NCBI GenBank assembly: GCA_023213195.1
Contig: CP096135.1
Span: 2,972,842-3,036,841, forward strand
DNA from: Sphingobacteriales bacterium JAD_PAG50586_3
GTDB taxonomy: Bacteria > Bacteroidota > Bacteroidia > CAMBQF01
DNA: 64,000 nucleotides
Reading direction: 5' to 3'
Position numbers and translations under genes: made by a program. Position 1 is the stretch's first letter, and each line of letters opens with the position of its first letter. The notes beneath the pieces are model-generated. The model was not told where the DNA came from. It saw only the letters and a list, made by a program, of their open reading frames with translations, and did no database searches. Shown one piece after another: positions 49,450 through 61,454 of this stretch.

Positions 49450-49472
49450 TTAAAAAGAGTGGACTTAAAAAA

Positions 49473-52400
49473 CTATTTAAACAGGTCGGCCACCTCTTGC
49501 GTACTTAACGAGCTAAGCGGGTTGTTATGGTTGATGAAATCATCGGCCAGGGCAGATTTACGCTGCTGCAACTGTACAATCTTTTCTTCAATAGTACCCT
49601 TACAAATAAACTTATAGGCAATAACATTTTTGGTTTGCCCTATACGGTGCGCGCGGTTTATGGCTTGTGCCTCTACAGCCGGGTTCCACCAGGGGTCTAG
49701 CATAAACACATAGTCTGCCGATGTTAGGTTAAGCCCTACCCCACCTGCTTTTAAGCTTATCAAAAAGAACTTGGTATCGGGCGAACCTTCAAACTCTTCT
49801 ATCACCTCTTTGCGGTTGGTGGTGTTACCAATCAGGTAGCTATACGGTATTTTATGTTCTTCAAACCATGCTTTAAACAGGTTTAAATGCTTAACAAATT
49901 GCGAGAATATAAGCACCTTATGGTTCTCGCTCCGTAGCCCTTCAAGCATGCGGGTAACCTCTATAAATTTACCCGACCCAAAGTGGTGCATACCATCTAA
50001 ATGGGTTTCTTCGGCGGCGGTTACGGTAGTCATAGCCGGGTGGTTGGCAATAAGGCGCAACTTCATCAGGCCCTGAAATATCACCATCTTCGACTTTTCA
50101 ATACCGGCCTGCTCTATATTTTGTAGGATGATGTTACGGTAATGCGATTTCTCCCGCTCGTACAACTCGTGCTGCTTCTCTGTCATATCGCAGTAGAAAA
50201 GCTTCTCGGTAAGTGGCGGCAAATCTTTCGCTACCTGGTCTTTAGTACGGCGCAGTATAAACGGGGTTATAAGCGCTTTTAACCGCTTACGGGCCATCTC
50301 GTCGTTCTTCTTCTCTATTGGCAACACAAACTCCTTACGGAACATATCAAACCCACCCAATAAGCCCGGATTGGTAAACGATAGCTGCGCCCACAAATCG
50401 GTAAGCGAGTTTTCTATCGGCGTGCCGGTAAGGGTTAGCTTGTGGCGAGATGTTAATTGCTTAACCGCCTTATAGCTCTGCGAGTCGGGGTTCTTTATCA
50501 ACTGGCTTTCATCAAGCACTATGTACTCAAAATCTATCTTGCCAAGTATCTCAAGGTCGTTACGCACAACGCCATACGTGGTAAGTATAATATGGCTGGT
50601 GTATAACGGCTTCAGCATTTTACTGCGTACTGATGATACGTACTTAAACACTTTTAACTGTGGTGCAAAGCGGGCCAGTTCTTTCTCCCAATTATATATA
50701 AGCGATGGTGGCATAACCACCAACGTAGGCCTTTTGCTTGCTATGGTTTCTTCTACAACAGCCTCTGCCATTGCCGATGCTTTAGGTTTTAAATTACCCA
50801 CATCAGTCTTCGTATTAAACATACTAAGCTGCCCACCGGTTAAATCGGCCTCAACAAAATCAACAGGTTCTGTTTCAGGTTTGGGGACTATCGCTTTAGT
50901 GGCTTTTTTCAGATAAGGCTCATACAGGCTAAGCAGCAACGCTATAACCTGCACGGTTTTACCAAGGCCCATATCATCGGCCAAACAGCCGCCTACACTA
51001 AAAGAACTTAAACCGCGCATCCAGTTATAACCATCTTGCTGGTATGGCCTTAACGTGGCATTAAGGTTGGCAGGCAAATCAAACTCCTGCGCTTTATCGG
51101 CCTTGTAAAATTCTTGAAATTTCAGGTTGATAGCATGCCCGCCATTCATAGCTTCTTCGGCTATAGGGGCATGGTATTTCTTCATGCGCAGGGCATCGCC
51201 TTCGGCTTGGGCAAAGGCCAGTATAGGGCGGTAACGTTCAAACCATTCCTCAGGTAAAATAGCTATATGCCCATTGGGCAAACTATACTCGCGTATGCCA
51301 CGCAGTATATTACTCTTAAAACGTATAAACGGAATTTTATATCCCTCAAACTCTACAATACCGTGCAAGTCGAACCAATCGTTCTCTTCCCTGCTTATGC
51401 TAAAACTAAGGTTTATAGCACCTGAGTAATAGGTTTGGCCTTCAATATCGGTACGCAGTGTTATGCCTGCTTTATCCAGCACCTCTTTATTATCCCTGGC
51501 CCAATCAAGCATGTGGCCTATATCTCCCGCCTTTTCCATCGGCGAATATAAAGCACCATATTTAGGTTTTAGGCCATTGCTAAGCAATGCCATTTCTATC
51601 TCACTCTCAAATACACCATCACGTTTAAGGCGTTTAAAACGGTAGGTGCCATTGCGCTTCTCCAGTTCTGCCAGTATATGCTCGGGCTCGTTAGCGGCAA
51701 TAGATATGTTGTCGTAAGTATATATAAGGTTAAGCGCGTAGTTATTGTCAATATCCCTTACAAGCTTTAGTACAGCGCCTTTCTCGGCCCCTACATCGTC
51801 AATATCAAAACCCATAGAGTGTACCTCAAAATGCTTAACGGCTTTCAATATAAACTTCTCGTAATAACTATCCTCCATACGGGGCTCAATAGTTATGTAG
51901 GGCTTGGTTAAAAACGGCAACAGTTTGCCGGCATCGGTTTCATCGTCAAAATGGTAAATCTTATCAGCTATTAATATCCAGCACGGCGACTGGCATATTA
52001 TCCTCGAGCTTTTATTCTTTAGGTTGAGATAAACATTGCCTTGCTTAATGGTAAGGTAGTAGTAAGTGCCTTTTACCGTACGGCTAAAGTTATATACCAC
52101 TTCGGCAGCTTCTGGCAGTATCTGCTTCTCTATCATTGCCGGGTGGTCCGATGATTTTTCTTTTATATATATTATCTGCCCCTTTAGCGCCGACAGCACC
52201 TTATGGTTACGCCTGCTTATGTAATCGTCCAGCAGTTCTTTATGCTTAGGGTCGGTTACAAAGTCGCGTAAAAAATCGTCGTCTTTTAGCTTTTTCTTAT
52301 TGAAGATTTTAGCCAGATTGTGGTGCCCAGCTTCTGTACAATACCTTACAAGCGTTTTTTCAGCATCAGAAAAATTATACTCGTGGTTGGCTAAATTTTC

Positions 52401-52523
52401 GGTGGCTACCTTCTTATAGGTATATGAGAATTTCCCGTCGTCGAGCAGCTTAATGATGTAAGGCTCGATTACAGTACCCGTAAGCGGGTCGTTATAAACC
52501 GAAAATATTAATTTATTAGCCAA
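49473..52523 (-). CDS. SNF2-family DNA-dependent ATPase/helicase
   Basis: 1016 residues, uninterrupted. The N-terminal ~470 residues hold a SWIM-less regulatory region with beta-rich segments. The ATPase starts about residue 490: motif I DDMGLGKTVQVIALLL, motif Ia region TLVVMPPSLIYNWEKEL, motif II VLDESQLIKNPDS, motif III LTLTGTPIENSLTDLW, motif V GGVGLNLTSADYVFMLDPWW and motif VI INRAHRIGQTKNV. The acidic box is DESQ rather than DEAH. Translocase role on DNA or in chromatin-like processes is inferred; the bacterial role is unknown. Confidence 0.92.
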   Translation of the reverse strand: MANKLIFSVYNDPLTGTVIEPYIIKLLDDGKFSYTYKKVATENLANHEYNFSDAEKTLVRYCTEAGHHNLAKIFNKKKLKDDDFLRDFVTDPKHKELLDDYISRRNHKVLSALKGQIIYIKEKSSDHPAMIEKQILPEAAEVVYNFSRTVKGTYYYLTIKQGNVYLNLKNKSSRIICQSPCWILIADKIYHFDDETDAGKLLPFLTKPYITIEPRMEDSYYEKFILKAVKHFEVHSMGFDIDDVGAEKGAVLKLVRDIDNNYALNLIYTYDNISIAANEPEHILAELEKRNGTYRFKRLKRDGVFESEIEMALLSNGLKPKYGALYSPMEKAGDIGHMLDWARDNKEVLDKAGITLRTDIEGQTYYSGAINLSFSISREENDWFDLHGIVEFEGYKIPFIRFKSNILRGIREYSLPNGHIAILPEEWFERYRPILAFAQAEGDALRMKKYHAPIAEEAMNGGHAINLKFQEFYKADKAQEFDLPANLNATLRPYQQDGYNWMRGLSSFSVGGCLADDMGLGKTVQVIALLLSLYEPYLKKATKAIVPKPETEPVDFVEADLTGGQLSMFNTKTDVGNLKPKASAMAEAVVEETIASKRPTLVVMPPSLIYNWEKELARFAPQLKVFKYVSSVRSKMLKPLYTSHIILTTYGVVRNDLEILGKIDFEYIVLDESQLIKNPDSQSYKAVKQLTSRHKLTLTGTPIENSLTDLWAQLSFTNPGLLGGFDMFRKEFVLPIEKKNDEMARKRLKALITPFILRRTKDQVAKDLPPLTEKLFYCDMTEKQHELYEREKSHYRNIILQNIEQAGIEKSKMVIFQGLMKLRLIANHPAMTTVTAAEETHLDGMHHFGSGKFIEVTRMLEGLRSENHKVLIFSQFVKHLNLFKAWFEEHKIPYSYLIGNTTNRKEVIEEFEGSPDTKFFLISLKAGGVGLNLTSADYVFMLDPWWNPAVEAQAINRAHRIGQTKNVIAYKFICKGTIEEKIVQLQQRKSALADDFINHNNPLSSLSTQEVADLFK

Positions 52524-52597
52524 GATAAAAAGCTTTAAAAGCTATCAATTGGCTAAGGTAGGCATATTTCTATTTTGTAGGGGAATAAAAAGCAAAT

Positions 52598-52888
52598 TTA
52601 CCTTACAACAATCTCGGTAATTATCTCCGAGCCTGCTTCGTCGTTCAGCTTCTTTATTAGGCTCTCGCGGGCAAATACAATCTCTTCCCTTATTACAGCA
52701 TTATCAATTTCTAAAAACAACTTTTTATTATTGATGTAAATGTTGCGGGTGTATTTGGCAATCATAGGGCCACACAATGCAGGCCACGAGTTTATCAGCT
52801 TCTTTTCGGCCATGCGCGTGTCCAGCCCATACAATTTAAAAAGAGACGCTAAGGCATCTTTTACTGTTTGCTCGTTGGTCTTCCTCAT
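52598..52888 (-). CDS. DUF721/DciA-like protein
   Basis: 96 residues. DUF721 core WPALCGPMIAKYTRNIYINN, then KLFLEIDNAVIREEIVFARE. DciA proteins in DnaC-less bacteria interact with the replicative helicase DnaB; whether this short form does so is inference. Its start overlaps the recF stop (ATGA), a gene order common in bacteria lacking dnaC. Confidence 0.85.
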   Translation of the reverse strand: MRKTNEQTVKDALASLFKLYGLDTRMAEKKLINSWPALCGPMIAKYTRNIYINNKKLFLEIDNAVIREEIVFARESLIKKLNDEAGSEIITEIVVR

Positions 52889-53988
52889 GCCGTTACTGTG
52901 CCTTGCTGCACATCAAAAATTTTATATTCTGTACCTGTTGTATCCAATATTGCCGCCAGTTTGGTGTGGTCGGTATGGGTAATAAATATCTGCCCAAAGT
53001 TACCTAGGCTAACCATCTGTAAAATCTTCTTAACGCGTATATCGTCCAGTTTATCAAACAAATCATCTAACAACAATAAGGGTTTTACTTTCTTTACTTT
53101 ATAAAGGTACTCAAACTGCGCCAGCTTTAGCGACATTATAAACGATTTTTGCTGCCCCTGCGACCCAAACTTTTTAACCGCGTTGCCACTCAAATCAAAC
53201 TGTATATCATCTTTATGTATACCAACGGTAGTATATTGGTTTATGCGGTCTTTATCCCTGCTGCCAAGCAATAGCGCGGCAAATTCGCCCTCGTCTAACT
53301 GACTTTTATATTCTATGTTGGCAAACTCGGCTCCGCCGCCGCATATAAAGTTATAGTTGGCATTAAACACCCCGGCAAACTCTTCTAAAAATGCTTTACG
53401 GGTATTGTAAACCGGCATACCAAAAGCTATAAGCTGGTCGTCATATATAGCCAGCAAATCGTTATCAAAACGCCTGTCGGCAGCAAACTGCTTTAAGGCC
53501 ACATTGCGCTGCACCAATACTTTATTATAGCTGATAAGGTTTTCTAAATAGCCTTTATCTGTTTGAGACAGGGTGTTATCTATAAACCGCCTGCGCTCAT
53601 CGCTGCCGCCGCTTATAAGCACGCTATCTTCCGGTGATATTAATACTACAGGCAACAAGCCAACATGGTCGGCTAAGGCGTTCATACTCTTTTTGGTTGC
53701 GCTTAAATTGCTTTTTACTATTTCGCTTTAAGCCACAAAAATCTCGTCTTCGGTACCGTTGTTATCAAACTTACCTTGTACTACAAAAAGGTCTTCGCCC
53801 TGCTTAATGTTTTGGTTATCTGCCGGGTTTAAAAAACTTTTGCAAACGCTTAGGTAATGCACAGCATCTAATAAATTAGTCTTACCAGAACCGTTAAGGC
53901 CGGTAAAACAGTTTACGGCCGGCAAAAACGCAAGGTCTGCCAGCTCATAATTCTTAAAATTTACTAAATGCAAAGATTTTAAATACAC
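52885..53988 (-). CDS. recF: DNA replication and repair protein RecF (two frameshifts)
   Basis: About 367 residues when restored. SMC-like ATPase that loads RecA at gaps. Walker A is CFTGLNGSGKTNLLDAVHYLS, the signature region is LISGGSDERRRFIDNTLS, and Walker B is PLLLLDDLFDKLDDIRVKKIL. The N-terminus reads MYLKSLHLVNFKNYELADL. Lesions: near 53730 (one base lost; GCT-TTA-AAG expected) and near 53690 (one base off between KRNQKEYERL and ADHVGLLPVVLISPED). Both ends of the protein are intact. Coupled to the downstream DciA-like gene. Confidence 0.92.
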
Positions 53989-54059
53989 CGTGAGAAAGTA
54001 ATAATGTGCAAAGGTAATACTATTGGGCGGGTATGTAAACGGTAAATTATCAACCGTTA

Positions 54060-57000
54060 TTACCTTATCAGGGTAACCGTGCCGCGGGTAAGCCTTTGCA
54101 TTTTATCAAGGTAGGGCGCGTTTATATACAGGTAATAAACATAAACACCATCGGGCAACAAATCGCCCTGGTTATGTTTTTGTCCGGTCCAGTATACACC
54201 GCCGTTAGGGTTATCTGTAGTAGAGTTATAAACCTCAACACCTAAGCGGTCGTAAATAACCAGCTCAATAGGCACATCTATATTCCAGGTATATACCCTG
54301 AATAATTCGTTCAACCCATTGGCATCGGGTGTAAACGCGTTTGGAATATAAAATAAAGACTCGTCACGTATGTTAATCTTAACCGTAGTGCTATCCTCAC
54401 AACCATCGGCACTGGTAACAACAAGCTTAACCTCATACACATTGGGGAAAGTGTAGTTGTGGCTTGGCATATCGGTGGTGTCCAATACATCACCATCACC
54501 AAAGTACCATGTCCACCATGCTGCGTTAAACGAGTTGTTGTTAAAGTAAATATCATCAAGCGTTGTTAACCCGCTATCAGGCGCAAAGCTAAAATCAGCA
54601 ACAGGGGTAATTTTAACCGTAATGGTAGATGTTGCCGTTGCAGGTGTTGAGCCACATTGGTCGGTAGCTGTTACAGTATAGCCCTGGGTAAAGTCTGGCG
54701 ATACCAAAATAGTAGAACCAGAGTCACCATTATCCCAGCTATAGTTATACGGGCCACCATCTCCACCTTGTGCGGTAGCTGTTAGCACGGCTGTTTCGTA
54801 AGCGCAAATAACATCGGGTACCGCTGTTATACTAACCGTAATTGGCGGGTTTATCTGCAATGTTATAAGGTTAGAGTTGGCTGTTGGCGTAATTAAACAT
54901 GGGTAGTTCGATGTCATAACACACTCTACTACTTCTCCCGGTAAAATGCTTGTTGTAATATAGGTATCACTATTGGTCCCCACAGCAGTACCATCTACAT
55001 ACCATTGGTAGCTTGGGTTTGCGCCGCCATTGGTTGGTGTTGCCGTAAACGTAACGCTTTGGCCTGCACATATTGTACCTGTAGTATTAGATACGATAGA
55101 AACCGCAGGGGTTAAGAATGGCTGCGCTTGTACCGTAAACGGTACCGATGTTGCTGTAGTTGGGTTGGCGCATTGCGCATCCGATGTAAGCTCTACCGTT
55201 ATAACATCATTATTAGTTGCCGGATTGTTAAATGTTGGCGTTGTTGCACCCGGTGCCGCTACGCCATTAACATACCACTGGTAAGCAGGGTTTGCCCCGC
55301 CACCGGTAATTGTAGCTGTATAAGTTATAGCGGCATTATCACATACCGGCATGGCCTGGTTTGCAGTAAAGCTTATAGTTGGTACTACAGCCGGTAATAT
55401 ATCCAGCGTAATACTGTTAGATGTTGCCGTAGCAGGGTTAACACAGGTAGCGTTAGATGTTAGTATAACGGTAACCACATCATTATCTGCCGGACTATTA
55501 TAGGTATAAGTTGGCGCACTTGCCCCCACGTTTGTACCATTAACCTGCCATTGGTAGGTTGGGTTGTTGCCGGGGTTAACAGGTGTAGCAGTAAATGTAA
55601 TGGGTATTCCACCGCATAACTGCCCTGTTGGGTTATCTGCAATAGTAACCGATGGTACTAAAACCGGATTAACCGTAGTTGTAATAGTATTAGATGTTGC
55701 TGTAGTTGGGTTAGCGCAGCCCTCGCTCGATGTTAAGGTAACAGCAACAACATCGCCATTGGCTAGTGTTGTACTGCTATAGGTAGCTGAATTGCCACCT
55801 ACGTTGCCACCATTCACTGTCCATTGGTAAGCCGGTGTGGTACCGCCATTGGTAGGACTTGCTGTAAAGGTAACGTTAGTACCCGCGCATATAGCGCCCG
55901 ATGGGTTTGCCACAATACCAACCGACGGAACCAGTACAGAGTTAATTTGAACTGTAATAATATTTGACGTTGCCGTTGTTGGGGTGGCACATGTATAGGT
56001 TGATGTTAACACCACACTTACCTGGTCGCCATTTGCAAGCCCCGCCGATGAGTACGTAGTACTATTACCCCCACGTTAGCGCCGTTAAGTTTCCATTGGT
56101 AGTTGGGGTTTGCCCCTGCCGTAACAGGTGTAGCGGTAAATGTTAGGTTAGTACCTGAACAAACCGGCATAGTGGGACTAACAGCTATAGTAACCGATGG
56201 GTTAATAACCGGGTTTACACTAACTGATAGTTGGTTTGATGTAGCTGTTACAGGCTGTGCGCATGTAGCGTTAGACGTTAAAGTAACCGTAACAATATCG
56301 CCATTTTGCAAACCGGTAGAGCTGTATGTAGCTGCATTGGTACCCACAGGGGCGCCATTCAAATTCCATTGGTATGCAGGCGTTGTGCCGCCATTAGTTG
56401 GCGTTGCTGTAAATGTTACGTTAGTTCCCGCACAAATAATTCCTGTTGGGCTTTGGGTTATAGATACCGATGGCGTAACGGGCTGCACCACCGTCATGGT
56501 AATTGTATTAGATGTAGCCGTTGCCGGGCTAACACAGGTTAAGCTTGATGTTAGCACCACACTCACTTGGTCGCCATTAGTTAAGGCCGATGTTGTATAG
56601 GTTGTACCTGTTGCAACATTGCCACCGTTAACCCGCCATTGCAGGCCGGGCAGGCCACCGCCATTAACAGGCGTAGCTGTAAATGTTACAGGTGTTCCGG
56701 CACATATTTGCCCTGCGGGGTTTGCGGTAATAGTTACAGAAGGCACCACAACAGGCGAAACCTGTATGGTTATGGCATTGGATGATACCGAAGCCGGTTG
56801 CGCGCAATTTGCATTTGATACTATATCTAAAGTAACAACATCGCCATTGTTGTAGGTTGATGTGCTGTAGGTTGCCCCGGCACCAACGGGCGCGCCATTT
56901 AGCTTCCAACTGTATATGGGGTTTGTTCCCCCATTGGTAAGAACAGCCGAAAATGTAAGTGGTGTATTGGCACACACAGGCATTGTGGGGTTTACAGATA

Positions 57001-58933
57001 TGGTAGCCGTAGGCACCACAACCGGGTTTACCACTACCTGCTGCACCACAGGCGCAAAACAGCCGTTAACATTATAATTGAGTGTTACGTTATATGTACC
57101 GAAATTGGCATACGTAACCGTAGCAATTTTTAAATTATTTACCGTAGTAGGCGTTGCTCCGGGTGTTAGCCAGTCGTAACTGGGTGTACCGCCGTTGCCC
57201 AAGCCTGTCAGCGTTACGGTAGTTCCTGGGCATACAACCGCAGGGGTAACGGTAAAACCGGGGTTTACCACATTGGTAACGTTTACTGTAACGTTTTGGG
57301 TAGCGGTTTGTCCGCAGGCATCAGTAACAGTAATAGTATAAACTGTTGTTAAAGTAGGCGATACTGATATGGGCGAACCACTTATACCACCGGGGTTCCA
57401 AACAATGCTGTAGGGCGGCACACCATATTGACCCTGGCCGGTAAGGTTTACCGACTGGCCTAAACATATTATTTGATTCCCTGAAACATTTACCGTTTGT
57501 ACCGTACGGCCCTGCACAGTCATACTCCACGCAGTAGCCGAACCTATACACAGGTTACCACACGGATTAATTTCCGGACCGGCACAACGGTAAAAATTCA
57601 TTGTAAAAGGCAGGTTGTACGATGCGCACTGCGGGTTGGGCAAACACGATGCAAAATCGCTTACAACCGAAATATTGTTTCCATTACAAGTGCCGGGGTT
57701 ATTAGCATTACACGTCCAGAATAATGTTGGGTTACTTGGGCTGCGGCATGCGCCTACACGCAGGTCTAAAGCGCCGGCACTCATTACACAGCCTCCCGCC
57801 GTTATGTAGTTAAAATTCCACAACACATCAGTAACAGCAGCATTTGCAGGCACCGGAACGGTTAAGTTATATGAGCAGCCTCCGGCCCAACAGGTAGCAT
57901 TATATCCAGACCCTAGTATAGATGCCTGTGGCAATGTACCCGTGCCAGAAACCAGTGGGTCTATAGTAACAGGGTATTGCCTGCCGGGCTCATTCAACCA
58001 TGTAAAAGGCACTTCTATATCTAAATAGTTTTGTCCGCTAAGGCGATAATCAAAGTTTTGCACATTGGCTGATTGTGCTGCATCCCAACCATAAGCCTTA
58101 CCAAAATAAAAGGCATCTACCCCATCTTCTGTTCTAATAGCAAAAGCATCAGACAATGGTTCGCCAACAGTAATATTTCCAAAACTGTAATTCTCGGGCA
58201 GTTCTAAATGATCGCGAATAATTAACCTGCCGTTGCCTAAGTTAAGTTGGTTTTTAATTATGAATGATGACTTAACCTTTCCTTCAAATATCCTCAATTC
58301 AATATCTATGCCCGGCCACGCATTGGTAACCTTAGTCCCCTCATCGCCTACCACATAGTTTTCCCAATTGGCATAGCCGTAAGACAATTCAACGCCGTTA
58401 TCAACCACAATAAGTTCAAGCTTATTGTTAAACTTAATAGTAGCGCCGCCCCTGTTAATGGTAGTATATCCAAGGCCTGCATCTAGTGTTACAGGTAAAT
58501 CTTGTGCTGCGGCAGTATACAGGTGGGGCTGGTTGGCAGGTTTTAACCGTGGGTCTATTGCCCGCCAGTAGCCTTGCGCATCTTTATAATTTAGCGGAGA
58601 GTATCCTTGTTCCTGATAGAATTCACTACCATTGGTACCATTGGTAACATAGTACCGAGAGTATTCCGTGCGCCTGTCTACCAACTCAATACAGTCGGTA
58701 CACGGTGCATTAAACGGCTTTACGCCATATTCAGGGTGTGTTTTATATGCAGCTGGGGTTAGCTGTTCAAGTTCATCAGTAATAACTTTACTTATTGGGC
58801 TTATAGTATTAAGGTTGAATGATTTAACCTCCATACCTCTTTGCCCTAACAAATAGTTAGGTAAACTTAAAATGTAAAAAACTAATCCAATCAGGTAAAC
58901 TTTTTCATGCCTAGTTCCAATGTAACTAAGCAA
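54060..58933 (-). CDS. Giant secreted repeat protein with T9SS type B (gliding-motility-associated) C-terminal domain, frameshifted
   Basis: About 1624 residues when restored. The N-terminus has a hydrophobic signal (KVYLIGLVFYILSLPNYLLG) and a ~350-residue domain often found on large Bacteroidota surface proteins (AIDPRLKPANQPHLY, WPGIDIELRIFEGKVKSSFI). Then come PKD-like domains and eight tandem Ig-like repeats of about 90 residues built on C-A/S-G-x-x-V/L-T-F-T-A-T-P, Y-Q-W-x-(L/V)-N-G and L-T-S-x-x-x-C-x-x-P-x-T-A-T-S. A last PKD domain (AWWTWYFGDG) and the CHU_C/type B tail (FYIPNAFTPDANGLNELF ... GVYVYYLYI) follow. One G is missing in the GGGGG run near 56070. Adhesin role inferred. Confidence 0.9.
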
Positions 58934-58993
58934 ATATAAGGTTTTTTATATAAAAAACCTTACCAATAAATACTAACAGCCCCTAGCAACTTA

Positions 58994-60280
58994 TTAAGCA
59001 AATAAAATATCCTCATCAGTAATAACATCGCCATCGCTCATTAAGGCGGCGCGTTCTATGGTTGCTTTAAGTTCCCTTACGTTTCATAGCCACTCGTGCT
59101 TTAAAAGTAATTCTTTAGCTTCTTTACTTATTGATTTGTTACCCAGCTTGTTCTGGCTGGCAAATTGTGTTAAAAAAGAGTGTGCCAAAAGCAAAATATC
59201 GTTCCCGCGTTCGTTTAGTGGTGGCAACTTAATTAAGAAGCCCTGCAGGCGGTAAAATAAATCTTCGCGAAATTTGCCCTCCTTAGCCATTTGGCCCAGA
59301 TTACGGTTGGTAGCGGCTATTACCCGCACATCAATAGGAATTTCGCGGTTGCTCCCTACGCGGGTAATTACATTTTCTTGCAATACGCGCAGCAATTTGG
59401 CTTGCAGGCCAAGGTCCATCTCGCCAATCTCATCTAAAAATATTGAGCCACCATTAGCCTCTTCAAACTTACCAATGCGGCGGTTATCTGCGCCGGTAAA
59501 AGCACCTTTTTCATGTCCAAACAATTCGCTTTCAGCCAAATCAATAGGTACCGATGCCATGTTAACAGTAACATACGTACCGCGGGCACGGGGCGAGTTA
59601 TAATGTATGGCGCTAGCAATACCTTCTTTACCGGTACCGTTTTGGCCGTTAATCATAACAAGCATATTGCTTTTTTCTACTTTTTGAATCATTTTTAAAA
59701 CGCTCAAAAGCGCCTTGCTCTCCCCTATTATCTTAGAATATTTTTGACGGTCAATTATCTGTTCCTGAAGCACTTCAACCTGGCGTTTTAACTTAACGGT
59801 TGCACCCAGTGTTTTTACAGAGTTTACCAGTTCAACATGCGCGTTAGCGTTTTTCAAAATGTAGTCTTTAGCACCAATTTTATAGGCTTTAACAACTACT
59901 TCAACCTCGTTTTGGCCCGAAAGTATGATGGGCACTATCTCTTCGTTATAGGTTTTTACCCTTTGCAAAATTTCCAACCCTGTCATATCGGGCAGGTTAT
60001 AGTCTATAACAACAATATCGGGGTTGCCGGGCAGGTTTTTAATAAGGTCGGCACCGTTGGTAAACAGCGTAACATCATAATCCTGCTCTTTTTCTAAGGT
60101 AAACTGTATAGCTTTACCAAAAAAGGCATCGTCTTCTACTACAAATACTTTTATCATACCTCCTGCGTTAATTAATGGAGTTGAAGGTACGGAAGGTTCT
60201 TGGTTTTGGTTCTCTATTGGAGCAGGTTTCGATTCGTTTTTATCGCTGTTTCCTTTAAAGAATGATGATGTTGAGAACAT
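58994..60280 (-). CDS. Sigma-54 response regulator (REC-AAA+), in-frame stop, no C-terminal HTH
   Basis: About 428 residues. Start at ATG 60280 (MFSTSSFFKGNSDKNES); upstream frame crosses the divergent promoter. REC domain from about residue 42 has MIKVFVVEDDAFFGKA, phospho-Asp in DIVVIDYNLPDMTG and Lys in AKDYILK. The AAA+ domain has Walker A NGQNGTGKEGIA, the sigma-54 contact loop GHEKGAFTGADN and Walker B GGSIFLDEIGEMDL. A TGA at 59084-59086 breaks WPGNVREL: TGG CTA TGA AAC is read where TGG CCA GGA AAC (CCAGG) is expected. The frame then ends soon after MSDGDVITDEDILFA, with no Fis-type helix-turn-helix. Confidence 0.87.
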
Positions 60281-60354
60281 ATAATATTGTATTTGGTGGT
60301 TTCTGCCTGCAATGTTATATAGCCTTATTAAGGCACGAAGTCCACTTTTTAAAA

Positions 60355-60362
60355 TATATTTG
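60355..60362 (+). promoter_or_regulatory. -7 promoter box of the T9SS gene at 60381
   Basis: TATATTTG, 19 nt upstream of the ATG, in the divergent region with the sigma-54 regulator. Confidence 0.5.
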
Positions 60363-60380
60363 CACTTGTAAGATTTATAG

Positions 60381-61338
60381 ATGAACAGAACATTTTTTGC
60401 CCTAGCGGCCCTACTTATTGTAACTACACAGGTATTTGCACAAAAAACATTTAACCCAATTCCTAAAAACGGCATAGTAAGTAATACTACTTTTCAGGCT
60501 ACCGATACCTTATTTGGTAACTTTTTTAGTGGCACACCGGCTATATACCAATCTCAGGCACTAAATCCCGGCTATGCATCAGGCAATAATGCCTTTGGCG
60601 ATTTGGCTAAGGCGCAGGTTTTTAGCTTAGATAATATAGCCGCTGTAGAGGGTGCTATTATATGGATGGGGTATAAAAATTACACATCGGGCAATATTAG
60701 CTCTCATATAAAAGTAAACCTGTACGATTTAAAAAGCACTGCTACAGGACAAGGGGCTACCGCATTAAAACTTTCGCCCGATAGTATTTTAAGGTCAGAA
60801 ATTGTGTTATTGTCTGATATTGATACATCATCAACCTTTGAAAACGGCGCCAATGTGGTTCTTTTTGATAGCCCCGCTTATTTTGATACGCTATTTTCAA
60901 TAGGCTTTGACTTTTCTGGACTTAAAGAAGGAGATACCATTGCCTGCTACTCTACCACCAATGGCGATGCCGACAGTACAGAAAACAGCCTAGGAACAGG
61001 TGGCAGATAGTTCTTGGTCTACCATGTTGAGAAACTGGGGCTTGAATGTTGATTTTGCCATATTCCCAATAATAGATGGTACCCAAACAGCCATAAATAA
61101 CCAACCGGTATACAATACAACTATATACCCTAACCCGGCTGTAGACGTGGTAAATATTGCTGTAAGTGGCAATACGCGTGTAAACCTTGGTATTATTGAT
61201 AGCAATGGGAAGGTTGTGGCATTATATAATAACACTAACGGCCTTATATCTATAAACGGGCTGGCAAAAGGTGTATATTATGTAGTTGTAGACAATGGCA
61301 AAAGGCACGGCTATGCTCAAAAACTGATTGTACAGTAG
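60381..61338 (+). CDS. Secreted T9SS type A sorting-domain protein (frameshifted)
   Basis: 318 residues when restored. Signal peptide (MNRTFFALAALLIVTTQVFA), a single beta-rich domain (SLDNIAAVEGAIIWMGYKNY, FDSPAYFDTLFSIGFDFSGL) of unknown function, then a sorting tail (TTIYPNPAVDVVNIAVSG ... LAKGVYYVVVDNG ... KLIVQ). The frame breaks at 60989-60994: CCTAGG is read where CCTGG gives ENSLEQVADSSWSTM. Confidence 0.82.
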
Positions 61339-61391
61339 CCCCAACACCCTGTTTTTATTATTATTTGAAAATTATTTAAACTTTTCTTTTC

Positions 61392-61419
61392 TTGTAAATG
61401 TTATGTTTCCTACATTTGC
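61392..61419 (+). promoter_or_regulatory. Promoter of the T9SS gene at 61455
   Basis: TTG near 61392-61394 and TACATTTG at 61411-61418, about 16-17 nt between boxes, ahead of the ATG at 61455. Confidence 0.5.
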
Positions 61420-61454
61420 AATAAGTCTAACCTTTAAACGTAAAATAAAAAAAG

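Noticed and set aside
54600..57300. CRISPR array
   Set aside because: Periodicity comes from ~270-bp coding repeats of the adhesin, with no short direct repeats and spacers.
9677..59086. Recoding of TGA as tryptophan (lepB reads TGA for Trp; the sigma-54 regulator also has an in-frame TGA)
   Set aside because: TGA is used as the true stop in recF and DUF4175, both with ATGA overlaps. The regulator's TGA stands for Gly, not Trp.
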